A stretch of 64,000 nucleotides of DNA from Aliiroseovarius sp. Z3 (lineage in GTDB: Bacteria > Pseudomonadota > Alphaproteobacteria > Rhodobacterales > Rhodobacteraceae): contig NZ_JAFMZK010000009.1 of the NCBI RefSeq assembly GCF_029105185.1, positions 123,890 to 187,889 on the forward strand. Reading direction: 5' to 3'. Position numbers and translations under genes: made by a program. Below the pieces are notes generated by a model that was not told where the DNA came from, ran no database searches, and saw only the letters and a list, made by a program, of their open reading frames with translations. Positions 46,897-56,347 of the stretch are shown here, piece after piece (the first letter of the stretch is position 1; each line of letters opens with the position of its first letter).

Positions 46897-47559
46897 TTAT
46901 CGTGGCATCGGAATTGGCTGGGGGGGATCGCCCAGCAGGACGGCAATCGCCTCTTGCCGCATCAGGCGCGACAGGACGGAATTGTCGGTGCGCAGCCCGC
47001 CGGTATAGGTGCCATAGGACGGCATGATCACCCGATCCCCATCGAAAAGCATGCAGCGTCGGCTGACGGTGCGGCCTTTGAAATGAAGCTGCGCCTTGGG
47101 GTGAAAATGCCCGGTGATCTCACCGGATGCGCCGACCCGCGCGATATGGCGAAAGTGCAAGGGCGGCTGCAACAGTTCGGCCAAATGGGTGCCCGCAAAC
47201 TCGATCGGGCCGGGGTCGTGGTTGCCTTCGATCCAGACCCAGCGGCGGCCCGCCATCAAACGGGTCAGCCAGAGGGCTTCATCTTCGGGCAGGTTCTCCG
47301 AGGCTTCTAGATCATCAAAACTGTCGCCCAGGCAAACGATGGTGCGTGCGCCCGTCGCCTCGATATCGCGTTCCAGCTTGTGCAAGGTGTCGCGGGTTTC
47401 GTAAGGGGGCAGGATCGCGCCACCCTGACGTGCCATCCGTTCGGACTTGCCCAGATGAAGGTCCGAGACGCAGAGAAGCCTGACCTCGGGCCACCAAAGC
47501 GCGCCCGATGGCAGCAAGGTCAGCTTCACGCCCGTGAAAATAAACTCGTACCCCTTCAT
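46897..47559 (-). CDS. pdeM: Ligase-associated DNA damage response endonuclease PdeM
   Basis: Calcineurin-like metallophosphoesterase of the ligase-associated repair cassette. About 220 residues. Metal-binding motifs: CVSDLHLGK, CLGDSFDD, EGNHDPG and GHFHPKAQ. ATG 47559 is chosen; a TTG at 47571 is an in-frame alternative. It follows the helicase gene by 56 bases on the same strand. The two are normally found with an ATP-dependent DNA ligase and an exonuclease, which are not in this window. Confidence 0.92.
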   Translation of the reverse strand: MKGYEFIFTGVKLTLLPSGALWWPEVRLLCVSDLHLGKSERMARQGGAILPPYETRDTLHKLERDIEATGARTIVCLGDSFDDLEASENLPEDEALWLTRLMAGRRWVWIEGNHDPGPIEFAGTHLAELLQPPLHFRHIARVGASGEITGHFHPKAQLHFKGRTVSRRCMLFDGDRVIMPSYGTYTGGLRTDNSVLSRLMRQEAIAVLLGDPPQPIPMPR

Positions 47560-47615
47560 GCCATCCAACAAGTCGATTTTGGGCGCTATTGCAAGAATTT
47601 ACTGCGGTTTCGGCG

Positions 47616-50030
47616 CTAGGTCAGCCCGGCCTCTATCATAAGGCGATCCGCTTCGGCGCGCATCAACGTCTCTTGCCCGGCACCGTCCACCGGCACTTTG
47701 CCGACCTCAAGGAACAGGGGGGCGGCGAACGGGGTCACGCGGCCCGGATGCACGTGGTCGATCAATCCCCCGGTGCGGGTTAGCATTTCGTCAATCCGGC
47801 CAAAGCCGATCAGCCCGCGCATCGCCTCGACGCGCGTGATCGACAGCAGCAGGTGGTCGGGGTCGTATTTACGCAATGTGTCGTAAAGAATATCCGCCGA
47901 AAACGTCGCCTGCCGCCCGGTCGAGCGTTTGCCCGGCAGGTTGCGCGTGATCAGCCCTGCAATGGTGGCCGCACCCTTGAAACTGCGTTTCATCAATGCG
48001 TTTTCAGCCAACCAACCTTCCAGCCCGTCGCGCAGACCCGTGGCGTCGAGCGCTTGGGTGGGATTGTCCAGATGCGCGATGGACCAGATCAGCGTGGCAT
48101 AGTCGGTGGCGACGAAGCCCAGCGGGCCAAGGCCCATCTCTTCCATCCGGCGCGTGACCATAAGGCCCAGCGTCTGCTGCGCATTCTTGCCTGCAAAACC
48201 ATAGATGCAGGTATGCGGTCGTTCCTCGTGCGCGAAGCTTTCAACCAGAATGCGACCCGCGCGCGGCAGTTGGCTGACCTCGCGCTGCAACGCGATCCAG
48301 TCAAGCGTATGTTGCGGCAGATCGGGCAGGGGTGTGCGGTGCAGCAGGTCAAGGATGCGGGTCGACAGTTGGGTCGAGGTTGAGAACTTGGTGCCTGAGA
48401 ACACCGCGAGTTTGGGTTTGCGCCCCCGGTCGCTGCTGACCTGCACCTCCATCTCGCGCAGGGTTTCGAACCGTACGATTTTTCCGCCCATCAGAAAGGT
48501 GTCTCCGGGCACCAGCGAGGCGGCGAAGCTCTCCTCGACCTCGCCTAAAGGCTTGCCGCCAGAGGCACCGGATCGCCCTTTCATCCGCACCTTCAGCTTG
48601 TCAGAATCGATGATCGTGCCGACATTCATCCGCACTTGCTGGGCCAAACGCGGATCGCGCAACTGCCACGTCCCATCGGCACGCTGCATCAGCCGCTGCC
48701 AGCGGTCATAGGCGCGCAGCGCATAGCCGCCGGTCGCCACGAAATCGAGGCAAGCATCGAAATCGGCGCGGGTCAGGTCAGCATAAGGGCCAGCGGTTTT
48801 CACCTCGGTATACAGGGCGTCGGCGTCAAAGGGTGCGGCGCAGGCGGTGATCAGGATGTGCTGGCACAGCACGTCGCGCGGGCCGGGGCCGCGCGGATCG
48901 CCGTCAAGGTCATGGGCCAGCACGGCCTCGATCGCGGCGTGGCATTCGATGACCTCCCACCTGTTGGCGGGCAGGATCAGCGCCTTGGACGGCGCATTAT
49001 AGCGGTGATTGGCCCGCCCGATCCGCTGCACCAGCCGTTTGACATTCTTGGGTGCCCCGACCTGAATGACCAGATCGACATCGCCCCAGTCCAACCCAAG
49101 GTCCAGCGACCCGGTACAGACGACCGCGCGCAATTGACCTGCGACCATAGCGGCTTCGACCTTCTTGCGTTGCTCCAGCGCCAGCGACCCGTGATGAATG
49201 CCGATGGGCAGGGCGCCGTCATTGGACATCCACAACTCTTGAAAGAAAATCTCGGCTTGTGCCCGTGTGTTGTGAAAAATCAGCGTGGTTTTGTGGCGCG
49301 CCACTTGGTCCAGAACCTCGCGAATGGCGTAGCGTCCGCCGCCGCCCGACCACGGGGGCGGGGTGTCGGTGGTCAGCATGGCAATGTCCGGGTCGGGGCC
49401 GGGATCGGCCTCGACGATCTCGCAGTGGGTTGGGTGCGGTGCCAGAAAGCGGGCGAGCGCGGGCGGGTCTTCGACCGTGGCCGACAGCCCGACGCGCCTG
49501 AGACCGGGGCACATGGCCTGAAGGCGGGACAGGCAGAGCATAAATTGATCACCCCGTTTGCTTTCCGCCAGCGCATGTAATTCATCCACGACGACGCGCT
49601 TCAGGCCTGCAAACATTCGCGGCGCATCTTCATAGCTGAGCAGAAGCGCCAAGCTTTCCGGCGTGGTCAGCAAGATATGCGGCGGGTCCGCGCGTTGTGC
49701 TTTCTTGCGGGTCTGGGTGGTGTCGCCGGATCGATCCTCGACCCGGATCGCAAGTCCCAACTCGTCGATCGGGGTGGTCAGGTTGCGCCGCATGTCGGCG
49801 GCCAGCGCCTTCAGGGGCGAGATATAAAGCGTGTGCAAACCCGGATCGGGGGCCGCGCCCAGTTCGACCAGCGTGGGCAGAAACCCCGCCATCGTCTTGC
49901 CGCCGCCCGTGGGGGCGATCAGCATGTGCGCCGGGGTCGCGGCCCGCGCCACCATTGCAATTTGATGCGGGTGCGGCGACCAGCCGCGTTGGGTGAACCA
50001 ACGGTCGAATTGGGGGGGCAGGGCGGTCAT
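47616..50030 (-). CDS. Ligase-associated DNA damage response DEXH-box helicase (Lhr-like)
   Basis: Superfamily 2 helicase of the same cassette. About 804 residues. Motif I APTGGGKT, Ia SPLKALA, II VDELHAL (DELH), III GLSATV, IV-VI regions FHNTRAQAE and QRIGRANHR. A C-terminal winged-helix and Lhr-specific domain follow. ATG 50030 is chosen because the conserved part starts there (ALPPQFDRWFTQRGW); 50066 is an upstream alternative. Likely acts in DNA end repair with PdeM and partners. Confidence 0.93.
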   Translation of the reverse strand: MTALPPQFDRWFTQRGWSPHPHQIAMVARAATPAHMLIAPTGGGKTMAGFLPTLVELGAAPDPGLHTLYISPLKALAADMRRNLTTPIDELGLAIRVEDRSGDTTQTRKKAQRADPPHILLTTPESLALLLSYEDAPRMFAGLKRVVVDELHALAESKRGDQFMLCLSRLQAMCPGLRRVGLSATVEDPPALARFLAPHPTHCEIVEADPGPDPDIAMLTTDTPPPWSGGGGRYAIREVLDQVARHKTTLIFHNTRAQAEIFFQELWMSNDGALPIGIHHGSLALEQRKKVEAAMVAGQLRAVVCTGSLDLGLDWGDVDLVIQVGAPKNVKRLVQRIGRANHRYNAPSKALILPANRWEVIECHAAIEAVLAHDLDGDPRGPGPRDVLCQHILITACAAPFDADALYTEVKTAGPYADLTRADFDACLDFVATGGYALRAYDRWQRLMQRADGTWQLRDPRLAQQVRMNVGTIIDSDKLKVRMKGRSGASGGKPLGEVEESFAASLVPGDTFLMGGKIVRFETLREMEVQVSSDRGRKPKLAVFSGTKFSTSTQLSTRILDLLHRTPLPDLPQHTLDWIALQREVSQLPRAGRILVESFAHEERPHTCIYGFAGKNAQQTLGLMVTRRMEEMGLGPLGFVATDYATLIWSIAHLDNPTQALDATGLRDGLEGWLAENALMKRSFKGAATIAGLITRNLPGKRSTGRQATFSADILYDTLRKYDPDHLLLSITRVEAMRGLIGFGRIDEMLTRTGGLIDHVHPGRVTPFAAPLFLEVGKVPVDGAGQETLMRAEADRLMIEAGLT

Positions 50031-50087
50031 GTCGTCAGGATAGGCAATGCATCGCGCCGTGAACATGCTGCAAATGCGTTTGCCACG

Positions 50088-50123
50088 AAAAAGGGCGACC
50101 CGAGGTGCACACCAGGTCGCCCT
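50088..50123 (-). terminator. Terminator of the winged-helix/AAA+ ATPase gene
   Basis: AGGGCGACC (50092-50100) pairs with GGTCGCCCT (50115-50123). On the minus strand it is followed by TTTTT (50088-50092), 22 bases beyond the ATPase stop. Confidence 0.85.
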
Positions 50124-50144
50124 TTGCTGCTCGTCTTGATCGTG

Positions 50145-51464
50145 TTAGTGCACGATCTCCTCTTCTTTCACGAACATGTTTTCCCATGCCCGGTCGATCA
50201 GTTCCGGCGACATCTGCGGCGGAATTCCTTCAAAGTCGCAAATTGACAGCATCTGGTCGATCAGGAAGACCGGCTGATAGTTCGCATAGATGTTGTCGAT
50301 GGTTGGGTATTTGGTTTTCAGAAGGTGGACCAGCGCCTCTTGATTCAGGGGCATACCTTTCTTCTTTGCAACCATCGCAAAGATTTTCAGGAAGCCTTCC
50401 TGATCCGGGCCGTCGATCTTGATCTTATAGAAGATCCGGCGCAGGGCCGCCTTATCGAAGATCTTGTTCGGGTGGAAGTTGGTCGAGAAGATGACCAACG
50501 TGTCAAAAGGCACCTCGAACTTCTCGCCCGATTGCAGGGCAAGGATGTCCTTGTTTTCTTCCAGCGGCACAATCCAGCGGTTGATCAGCGCCTGGGGCGG
50601 ATCAGCCTGACGGCCAAGGTCGTCGACGATGAAGACGCCGCCGGTCGATTTCAACTGAAGCGAGGCCGTATAGGTCCGCGCGGTCGGGTTATAGACCAGA
50701 TCCAGCATGTCCAGCGTCAGTTCGCCGCCGGTGATCACTGTGGGACGTTCGCACAACACATAGCGGCGGTCATATTTCTTTGATACCCGCCGCAGGGCGT
50801 TGGGGTCGCCTTCTTCTTCCTCGGCCAGCGTGTGGACGATCGGGTCGTAGACGGTGATCACCTGCCCGGAATACTCGATGGCGCGCGGCACGAAAATCTT
50901 GTCGCCCAACGCATCGCGAATCCCGTTCGAGATCGAGGATTTCCCGTTGCCCGGCGGACCATACATCAGGATCGACCGACCCGAGCCGACCGCAGGCCCC
51001 AACTGGTCCAGCAGATCGGGGGGCAGGATCAGATGCCCCATCGCGCCGGTCAATTGGTCACGCGACATATGGATGTTGCGGATCGACTGGCGTTTCACCT
51101 GCTTGGCATAAACCTGCATCGGCACTGGCATGGCGCCGAAATATTCGGATTGCGACAGCGCATCCAGCGCGCGTGCCTTGCCGGTGTCGGACAGGCGGTA
51201 CCCCATCTCGGAGGATTTCGAGCCCGCATGCAGCGTGCCCATCGCCTCGACCAGACCGCCATCGCGGCACATGTCGACCAATTCCTGCACAACGCGGGCC
51301 GGCATGCACAATACCCGTTCGAGATCTGAGATCAGTTCCAGATTGGTGCGGAACATGGTTTTCAGCAGGATATCCCGCATCATCACCAGGGATAGGCCTG
51401 TTTCAGACAGGGTCATCGCCACCGGTGGCGCCATCATGTCCGTGCTATGTACATTCATTGTCAT
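50145..51464 (-). CDS. Winged-helix plus AAA+ ATPase of unknown role
   Basis: 439 residues. Residues of about 20-135 look like a winged-helix module (LERVLCMPARVVQELVDMC, MGYRLSDTGKARALDAL). An AAA+ domain follows: Walker A MYGPPGNGKSS (about 168-178), Walker B GVFIVDDLGRQ (Asp-Asp in place of Asp-Glu), a sensor Asn in IFSTNFHP, and an arginine pair in ALRRIFYKI. No membrane segment. Single gene with its own terminator, divergent from a multi-pass membrane protein next to the tad locus. It may be a remodelling factor or regulator; I do not assign a function. Confidence 0.8.
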   Translation of the reverse strand: MTMNVHSTDMMAPPVAMTLSETGLSLVMMRDILLKTMFRTNLELISDLERVLCMPARVVQELVDMCRDGGLVEAMGTLHAGSKSSEMGYRLSDTGKARALDALSQSEYFGAMPVPMQVYAKQVKRQSIRNIHMSRDQLTGAMGHLILPPDLLDQLGPAVGSGRSILMYGPPGNGKSSISNGIRDALGDKIFVPRAIEYSGQVITVYDPIVHTLAEEEEGDPNALRRVSKKYDRRYVLCERPTVITGGELTLDMLDLVYNPTARTYTASLQLKSTGGVFIVDDLGRQADPPQALINRWIVPLEENKDILALQSGEKFEVPFDTLVIFSTNFHPNKIFDKAALRRIFYKIKIDGPDQEGFLKIFAMVAKKKGMPLNQEALVHLLKTKYPTIDNIYANYQPVFLIDQMLSICDFEGIPPQMSPELIDRAWENMFVKEEEIVH

Positions 51465-51496
51465 GCCCGATCTTATGTTGCTGTTTCATCTTCCAA

Positions 51497-51510
51497 GTCA
51501 ATAAATTGAC
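51497..51510. promoter_or_regulatory. Inverted repeat in the ATPase/membrane-protein divergent gap
   Basis: GTCAA-TAAA-TTGAC (51497-51510) lies 33 bases before the ATPase start and 70 before the membrane-protein start. Possible shared operator; AT-rich surroundings raise the chance of coincidence. Confidence 0.3.
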
Positions 51511-51579
51511 CAAACAATTACAAAGCTTTGCGATACGCACTATTGGCGCTATTTTAGCTACAAAAGAATGAGGGCAGGT

Positions 51580-53262
51580 ATGAGCGCAAATAAAGGCAAG
51601 TTTTTGGCAGCCTTCATGGCGGGCCTAATGGGCCTGTACGCCTTTGTTTTGCTGACCAAGGGTGGTTTGTTCATCTCAAAGCACGAAGGTGACACGCTGC
51701 ATCTTCTGCAAATGCTTCTGCGCATGGGGCAGGGGGACTGGCCGCATCTGGATTTCGTCACACCGATCGGTGTGCTGGCCTTCGCCCCAATCGCCGCGTT
51801 TCTTGAGATCGGGATGGGCGTAGGGCAGGCGATCCATGCCGGGCAATTGCTTGTGGCTGCTGTGCTTTTTCTGCCAACATGGTGGGTGGCGCGGACGCGC
51901 TTTGACGGCGGCTGGGCGTATCTGTTCGCCGCGACCATCCTGATTTTCGCCACCGCTCTGGTATACGGAGAGGGGAATGACAGTGTCTCGATTTCGATGC
52001 ACTACAATCGCTGGGCTTGGGCATTGGCGTTTCTGGCGATCACCACGGCGATCCTGCCGGGGCGTCAGCCGCCTTCGCAACGCATCGACGGGCTTGTAAT
52101 CGGATCGGCGGTTGCCGCGATGGCGATGATCAAGATCACCTATTTCGTCGCCTTCTTCATTCCGGTCCTCGTTGGGCTGTTTGTGCGGGGTGCAGGGCGC
52201 ACGGTGCTTTGGGCCTTGCTGACAGGGCTTGTGACAGCGGCTCTTGTCACGCTTTGGGTGGGCACGCCCGTCATCTGGCTGGCTTATCTGCGCGATCTTC
52301 TGAATGTTGCGGCTTCGGACGTGCGCCCGCAGCCCGGACAATCCTTCAGCTATGTGGTCAGCGCGCCTGCTTATCTAGGGGGATCGCTGGTTGCGCTTTT
52401 GGCGGTGATTTTCCTGCGCCAATCCGGAAGAATGAACGAGGGGTTGGCGCTTCTTCTTCTTCTGCCCGGCTTCTTCTATGTGACGTACCAGAATTTTGGC
52501 AACGACCCGCAATGGCTGTGGCTTCTGGGGCTTCTATTGATCGCCCTGCGCCCCGGCGGGCCGGTGTTCAACGGCTTTGGTTGGGATCTGCAAAAGGCGA
52601 TCACCTATACCGCCGTGGCGGCATTTGCATTCGCCACCCCCAGTTTCATGAACCTGACGGCCAGCCCGTTTCGCCATTTCGCAACCGACGCTGAGAAATA
52701 CGCCCCCCTGATGCCCGGCAGCGGGGTGCATGAAGATTTGCAAACCTTTGCGCCGCGTGCCTCGCGGGTGGATGTGCGCCGTGCCCTGGACGGGCCAGAG
52801 ACACTGTTTGCCGGACTTTACGACGACGAGGCGCGCGAAGATAGCAATGTCACCTTCAAGGGGCGTGAGCTGGACTATTGCTCGCTTGAACTGGGCATGG
52901 TCGTCTGGTTCCGGGCCGTGTCGAACGATATCGCAGACTGGTCCGGGGGCGGTGTGTCGCTGTTTTCCGCAGATCTTCTGTCCAGCTACTGGCTATATGC
53001 TGATCTGACGCCGCTGAAAGGCGGTGCGCCCTGGTATTACGGCGATCTCAGCGGGATTGAGAATGCCGATTACCTGCTGGTTCCAACCTGCCCGCTTTCG
53101 GCCGATACGCGTAAGAAAATCCTTGATGAAGTATCCGGGCAAGATTGGGTCGACGAGGTCGAAGAGGTGCGGCGCACGCCGTATTACACGCTTTACAGCT
53201 TGCCGGGGAAAGAGCCGAAACGGGTTCCGCCACCGGTCAAATCGGATGATGAGGCTGAATGA
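51580..53262 (+). CDS. Uncharacterised multi-pass membrane protein
   Basis: About 560 residues from ATG 51580 (GAGGG upstream; ATG 51568 also in frame). Roughly ten membrane helices fill residues 8-370; the last 190 residues are soluble (HFATDAEKYAPLMPGSGV, DYCSLELGMVVWFRAVS). An acidic HEGDT after the first helix recalls the first periplasmic loop of GT-C glycosyltransferases, where acidic residues are catalytic, but the usual motifs cannot be confirmed. Placed next to the tad locus, it might glycosylate pilin or surface material; that is inference. Confidence 0.7.
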   Translation: MSANKGKFLAAFMAGLMGLYAFVLLTKGGLFISKHEGDTLHLLQMLLRMGQGDWPHLDFVTPIGVLAFAPIAAFLEIGMGVGQAIHAGQLLVAAVLFLPTWWVARTRFDGGWAYLFAATILIFATALVYGEGNDSVSISMHYNRWAWALAFLAITTAILPGRQPPSQRIDGLVIGSAVAAMAMIKITYFVAFFIPVLVGLFVRGAGRTVLWALLTGLVTAALVTLWVGTPVIWLAYLRDLLNVAASDVRPQPGQSFSYVVSAPAYLGGSLVALLAVIFLRQSGRMNEGLALLLLLPGFFYVTYQNFGNDPQWLWLLGLLLIALRPGGPVFNGFGWDLQKAITYTAVAAFAFATPSFMNLTASPFRHFATDAEKYAPLMPGSGVHEDLQTFAPRASRVDVRRALDGPETLFAGLYDDEAREDSNVTFKGRELDYCSLELGMVVWFRAVSNDIADWSGGGVSLFSADLLSSYWLYADLTPLKGGAPWYYGDLSGIENADYLLVPTCPLSADTRKKILDEVSGQDWVDEVEEVRRTPYYTLYSLPGKEPKRVPPPVKSDDEAE

Positions 53263-53298
53263 AGTTTCCCAGTTATGCGCTGAAACTGGACAGATGCA

Positions 53299-53799
53299 TC
53301 AGCCGCCGGTCAGGGCGGCCAGCACGATATACAGGATGAGTGTGCTCCCCAGACTAAGCCCCATGGGGTAATCACGCCTTTGCCAGCTTTCCCAGCTGGG
53401 CGTGGCGGCGCGCACTGCGTCGACGCTGCGCACCACACGGTGCAGGATGAACCCGGCCACGGTCATCACCGCAAGCAACGTCAGAAACAGAAATGCATCG
53501 GGCAACGCGACCAGAGGCGCCATGGCGGCGGCAAACTTGGCGTCGCCCGCCCCCAGCATCCGACCAAGGTTCATCACGAAGCCGATCACCAGCACGACAC
53601 CCAGATGAAGCCAACGCCACAGATATTCATCCAGTTCAAAGGCAAAGAGGCCGATCACCGCGAACACGATGGTCAGCGCCATGACAGCTTTGTTGGGGAT
53701 CTTCATCCGGGACAAATCAGACCAGATCGCCCACAGGGCAATCGGCACCACGAAGGGCAGAAACAGCATGGCTGCCCAGCTTGTCATGGCCGTGCTCAT
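53299..53799 (-). CDS. cpaA: Tad prepilin peptidase (CpaA/TadV)
   Basis: Inner-membrane aspartic protease that processes the Flp-type prepilin. 166 residues, about five helices. The two catalytic aspartates are in WSDLSRMKIPN (Asp28) and GAGDAK (Asp86). It is the last gene of the tad series on this strand, 7 bases after a TPR lipoprotein gene. Confidence 0.9.
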   Translation of the reverse strand: MSTAMTSWAAMLFLPFVVPIALWAIWSDLSRMKIPNKAVMALTIVFAVIGLFAFELDEYLWRWLHLGVVLVIGFVMNLGRMLGAGDAKFAAAMAPLVALPDAFLFLTLLAVMTVAGFILHRVVRSVDAVRAATPSWESWQRRDYPMGLSLGSTLILYIVLAALTGG

Positions 53800-53806
53800 G
53801 CCCGTT

Positions 53807-54673
53807 TCATCCGTTCGAGACGTTGTTTTCCAACGCTTCCAGCGCGCGGGTTGCGGCTTCGAAATGCTGCGGATGGGTGTCGATGGCTTCTTGCAACAGA
53901 CCTTTGCCAGTTGTCACATCGCCCTGCTTGATCGCCGACAAGGCCAACGTGTGCAAAAGCTGCGCGCGTTCGATCTGGGTCATCGGGATCACGGGCAGGT
54001 CGTATTTGCGCTGTGCGCCACGGGCAAGGACCAGATTGTTCTTTGCCGTGAACATCTTGCTGTCATAGCTCAGGGCCTGCGAGAACAGTTTCTCGGCACC
54101 ACTGAAATCGGCGCGGGTCAGTTTGGAATAACCCCAGTTGTTCAGGACCGAGCCGGGATTGGTGGTCAGGCCGACCGCGGTTTCATAAAAGCTGTCAGCT
54201 TTTTTCCATTCCTTGTTGCTGTCCGCGATCATCGCTTCAAGCCGGTAGCGGCGATAGGTTTCGTGGGTCGGGGGCACCTTATTCAGAACGGCTTCGGCCT
54301 CTTTCCAGTCCCCGGCACGGATCAATGCGTCGGCAAGGCTGACACGATCAACCAAGGTGCCTTCGGAACTGGCCACGATGGATTTCCAGACCGGCACCGC
54401 TTCGACAGGGCGCTTGGCGCGGATAAGCGATTGCGCCAAGCCGCGTTTCAGGTCGATGCGGCCCGGCTGGCTTTCCGCCGTGCGCTTGAAATAGGCGACC
54501 GCTTCGTCCGGATCACCCACAGTCAGCATGATGTCGTTCAGGTTGCTTTCGTCGATCACGTTCACATCTGCGATGGCACGTTCGACATCTTCACTGCCCG
54601 ATTTCGGCTTGTTGCAAGCGGACAGGGCGACCGCGCTGCCAAGGCAGAGCGTCAGAAAGATAGAGTGGCGCAT
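53807..54673 (-). CDS. TadD-like TPR lipoprotein
   Basis: 288 residues with a lipobox (AVALSAC, Cys near 20) and TPR-type helical repeats through the rest (for example EAVAYFKRTAESQPGRIDL split at 15, ADALIRAGDWKEAEAVL, NNWGYSKLTRADFSGAEKLF). TadD is thought to help place the secretin. One of two TPR lipoproteins in the locus. Confidence 0.85.
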   Translation of the reverse strand: MRHSIFLTLCLGSAVALSACNKPKSGSEDVERAIADVNVIDESNLNDIMLTVGDPDEAVAYFKRTAESQPGRIDLKRGLAQSLIRAKRPVEAVPVWKSIVASSEGTLVDRVSLADALIRAGDWKEAEAVLNKVPPTHETYRRYRLEAMIADSNKEWKKADSFYETAVGLTTNPGSVLNNWGYSKLTRADFSGAEKLFSQALSYDSKMFTAKNNLVLARGAQRKYDLPVIPMTQIERAQLLHTLALSAIKQGDVTTGKGLLQEAIDTHPQHFEAATRALEALENNVSNG

Positions 54674-54704
54674 TTTTGCGTCCCTTTACTGCTCGTGTCT
54701 TCGC

Positions 54705-55325
54705 TTAGATTTGCGACAGAAGCAGGTAATCCCCCGTCCCCCGCCGAACCAGCGCGAATGTCTCATTATGCGTCTGATCATAGTCCGGATTTTCGGATTT
54801 TGCGAGCGCCAAGCGCAAATTGTCGCGAATTTGGGCAGATTGGCCACGATCCAGGCCAAATGCGATCTGAAAGACACGGGCCGCTTCGGCGATCTGGCCG
54901 GTTTCCATAAGAACCACCCCCAGATTGTTCCAGGCGGGGACGAAGCTGCCATCCAGTTCCGTGGCCTTTCTTAGAATACGTTCGGCCTGACCCAAACGGC
55001 CAAGTTGCAGATTGGCAGAGCCGATGGCGGAAAGCACATCGACGGTGATGCCCTTTTCGCTGGCCGCACGCAAATATGCCTTCAAGGCCAGTTCATGTTC
55101 CCCCGCGGCGGTCAGCCTGTGGCCGACCGTCAGCCCATCAACCGCCTCTTCACCGCGTTTCAGGGCAGTCGGCGCATAAGGGCTTGTGTGTTTGGCAAAG
55201 GGTCCGGTTCCGGACGCGCAGGCCGATAAGGCGATGCAGGCAAACGCGGTGATCGCTATAACGCGCGGGCGGCGTTTGTTGACCAGCAGTTGCGGGAACA
55301 AGCGTGGCGGGCGGCGCGTCGTCAA
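54705..55325 (-). CDS. tadD: Second TadD-like TPR lipoprotein
   Basis: 206 residues. A basic N-terminus, a hydrophobic segment and the lipobox ITAFACIALSAC (Cys near 37). Repeats GHRLTAAGEHELALKAYLRA and NNLGVVLMETGQIAEAARV are TPR motifs. Shorter than its neighbour; either could be the true TadD. Sits between tadC and the other TPR gene. Confidence 0.85.
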   Translation of the reverse strand: MTTRRPPRLFPQLLVNKRRPRVIAITAFACIALSACASGTGPFAKHTSPYAPTALKRGEEAVDGLTVGHRLTAAGEHELALKAYLRAASEKGITVDVLSAIGSANLQLGRLGQAERILRKATELDGSFVPAWNNLGVVLMETGQIAEAARVFQIAFGLDRGQSAQIRDNLRLALAKSENPDYDQTHNETFALVRRGTGDYLLLSQI

Positions 55326-55358
55326 AGGTGGCTCCTTCGCGCGGCCCGTTCAGTTGCG

Positions 55359-56333
55359 TTAAAAGCGGACCGATTTAAGGGTCAGATAGATGTCATAGAC
55401 CGATGGCCCGATCAGAATGATCAATAGCGGTGGAACGGTCAGCATCATAGTGGCAAGTGTCATCTTGGTGGGCAAGGTGTTTGCCTTTTCTTCTGCGCGC
55501 ATAACGCGTTTATCGCGCATCTCGCCCGCATAGACCCGCAGCGCATCGGCGATCGAGGTGCCGAAGGTTGCAGATTGGATCATCACGGTGACGAAGCTGG
55601 CCACGTCCGGCACACCAGAACGCTCTGACAAGTCGCGCAGCACCTGCACCCGGTCCTTACCGGCTTTCATCTCGTTCGAGACGATCGAAAACTCGTCGGC
55701 CAGGGCAGGGTAGGAGGCCCGGATTTCCTTGGATACGCGCAGGATGGACTGGTCCAGAGATTGGCCCGCTTCGACGCAGGTCAACATCATGTCCAGCGCA
55801 TCGGGGAAGCCGTTCGTAATCTCTTCCTTCCGGGTTTCCACGCGGCGCGTGACCCAGTATTTCGGCAGCATATACCCGGCGACACCGGGGATCAGGATCC
55901 ACAGCATGCGCCCGGTTGCGGTCAGTTCCTGCCCGTTTGCGGTTTTTAGGATGGTTAGGAAAACCCCGAACACCAGCAAGCCAATGCCAAGCGCAAACTG
56001 TGCAAAGTGATAGGTCCGCACAGCGTTTTTGCCCGGATAACCCGCTTGCAGCAGCTTCAGCTGCACCGCCGAATACTCGTCGGCGTCCTGCGGCTCAAGA
56101 AAGGCCGAGTATTTCTCAAGCTTGTCCTTGCCCGAGGCGACGCGCAGGTCGACCTTCTGTCCGCTCTTGCTGCCGCTTTCGCGGGCTTTGCGCAGTTTTT
56201 CAATTGGATCTTCGGTTTTGCGAAGCAGGAAAGGCACCGTGACAACGATCAGCACGATCCCCAGCGCACCCACAGCCAGAAGCGGGCCGGCGGGGCCAAG
56301 AAGATCGGTCAGAATTGTGTTGATCTGTTCCAT
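55359..56333 (-). CDS. tadC: Tad pilus inner-membrane platform protein TadC
   Basis: A GspF-family protein of 324 residues that, with TadB, forms the platform for the TadA motor. Hydrophobic segments near residues 12-32, 105-125, 140-155 and 285-310, and the GspF-like GFPDALDMMLTCVEAGQSL region. ATG 56333 has AGAGG eight bases before. Follows tadB after 15 bases. Confidence 0.92.
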   Translation of the reverse strand: MEQINTILTDLLGPAGPLLAVGALGIVLIVVTVPFLLRKTEDPIEKLRKARESGSKSGQKVDLRVASGKDKLEKYSAFLEPQDADEYSAVQLKLLQAGYPGKNAVRTYHFAQFALGIGLLVFGVFLTILKTANGQELTATGRMLWILIPGVAGYMLPKYWVTRRVETRKEEITNGFPDALDMMLTCVEAGQSLDQSILRVSKEIRASYPALADEFSIVSNEMKAGKDRVQVLRDLSERSGVPDVASFVTVMIQSATFGTSIADALRVYAGEMRDKRVMRAEEKANTLPTKMTLATMMLTVPPLLIILIGPSVYDIYLTLKSVRF

Positions 56334-56347
56334 CTCGTAAACCTCTG

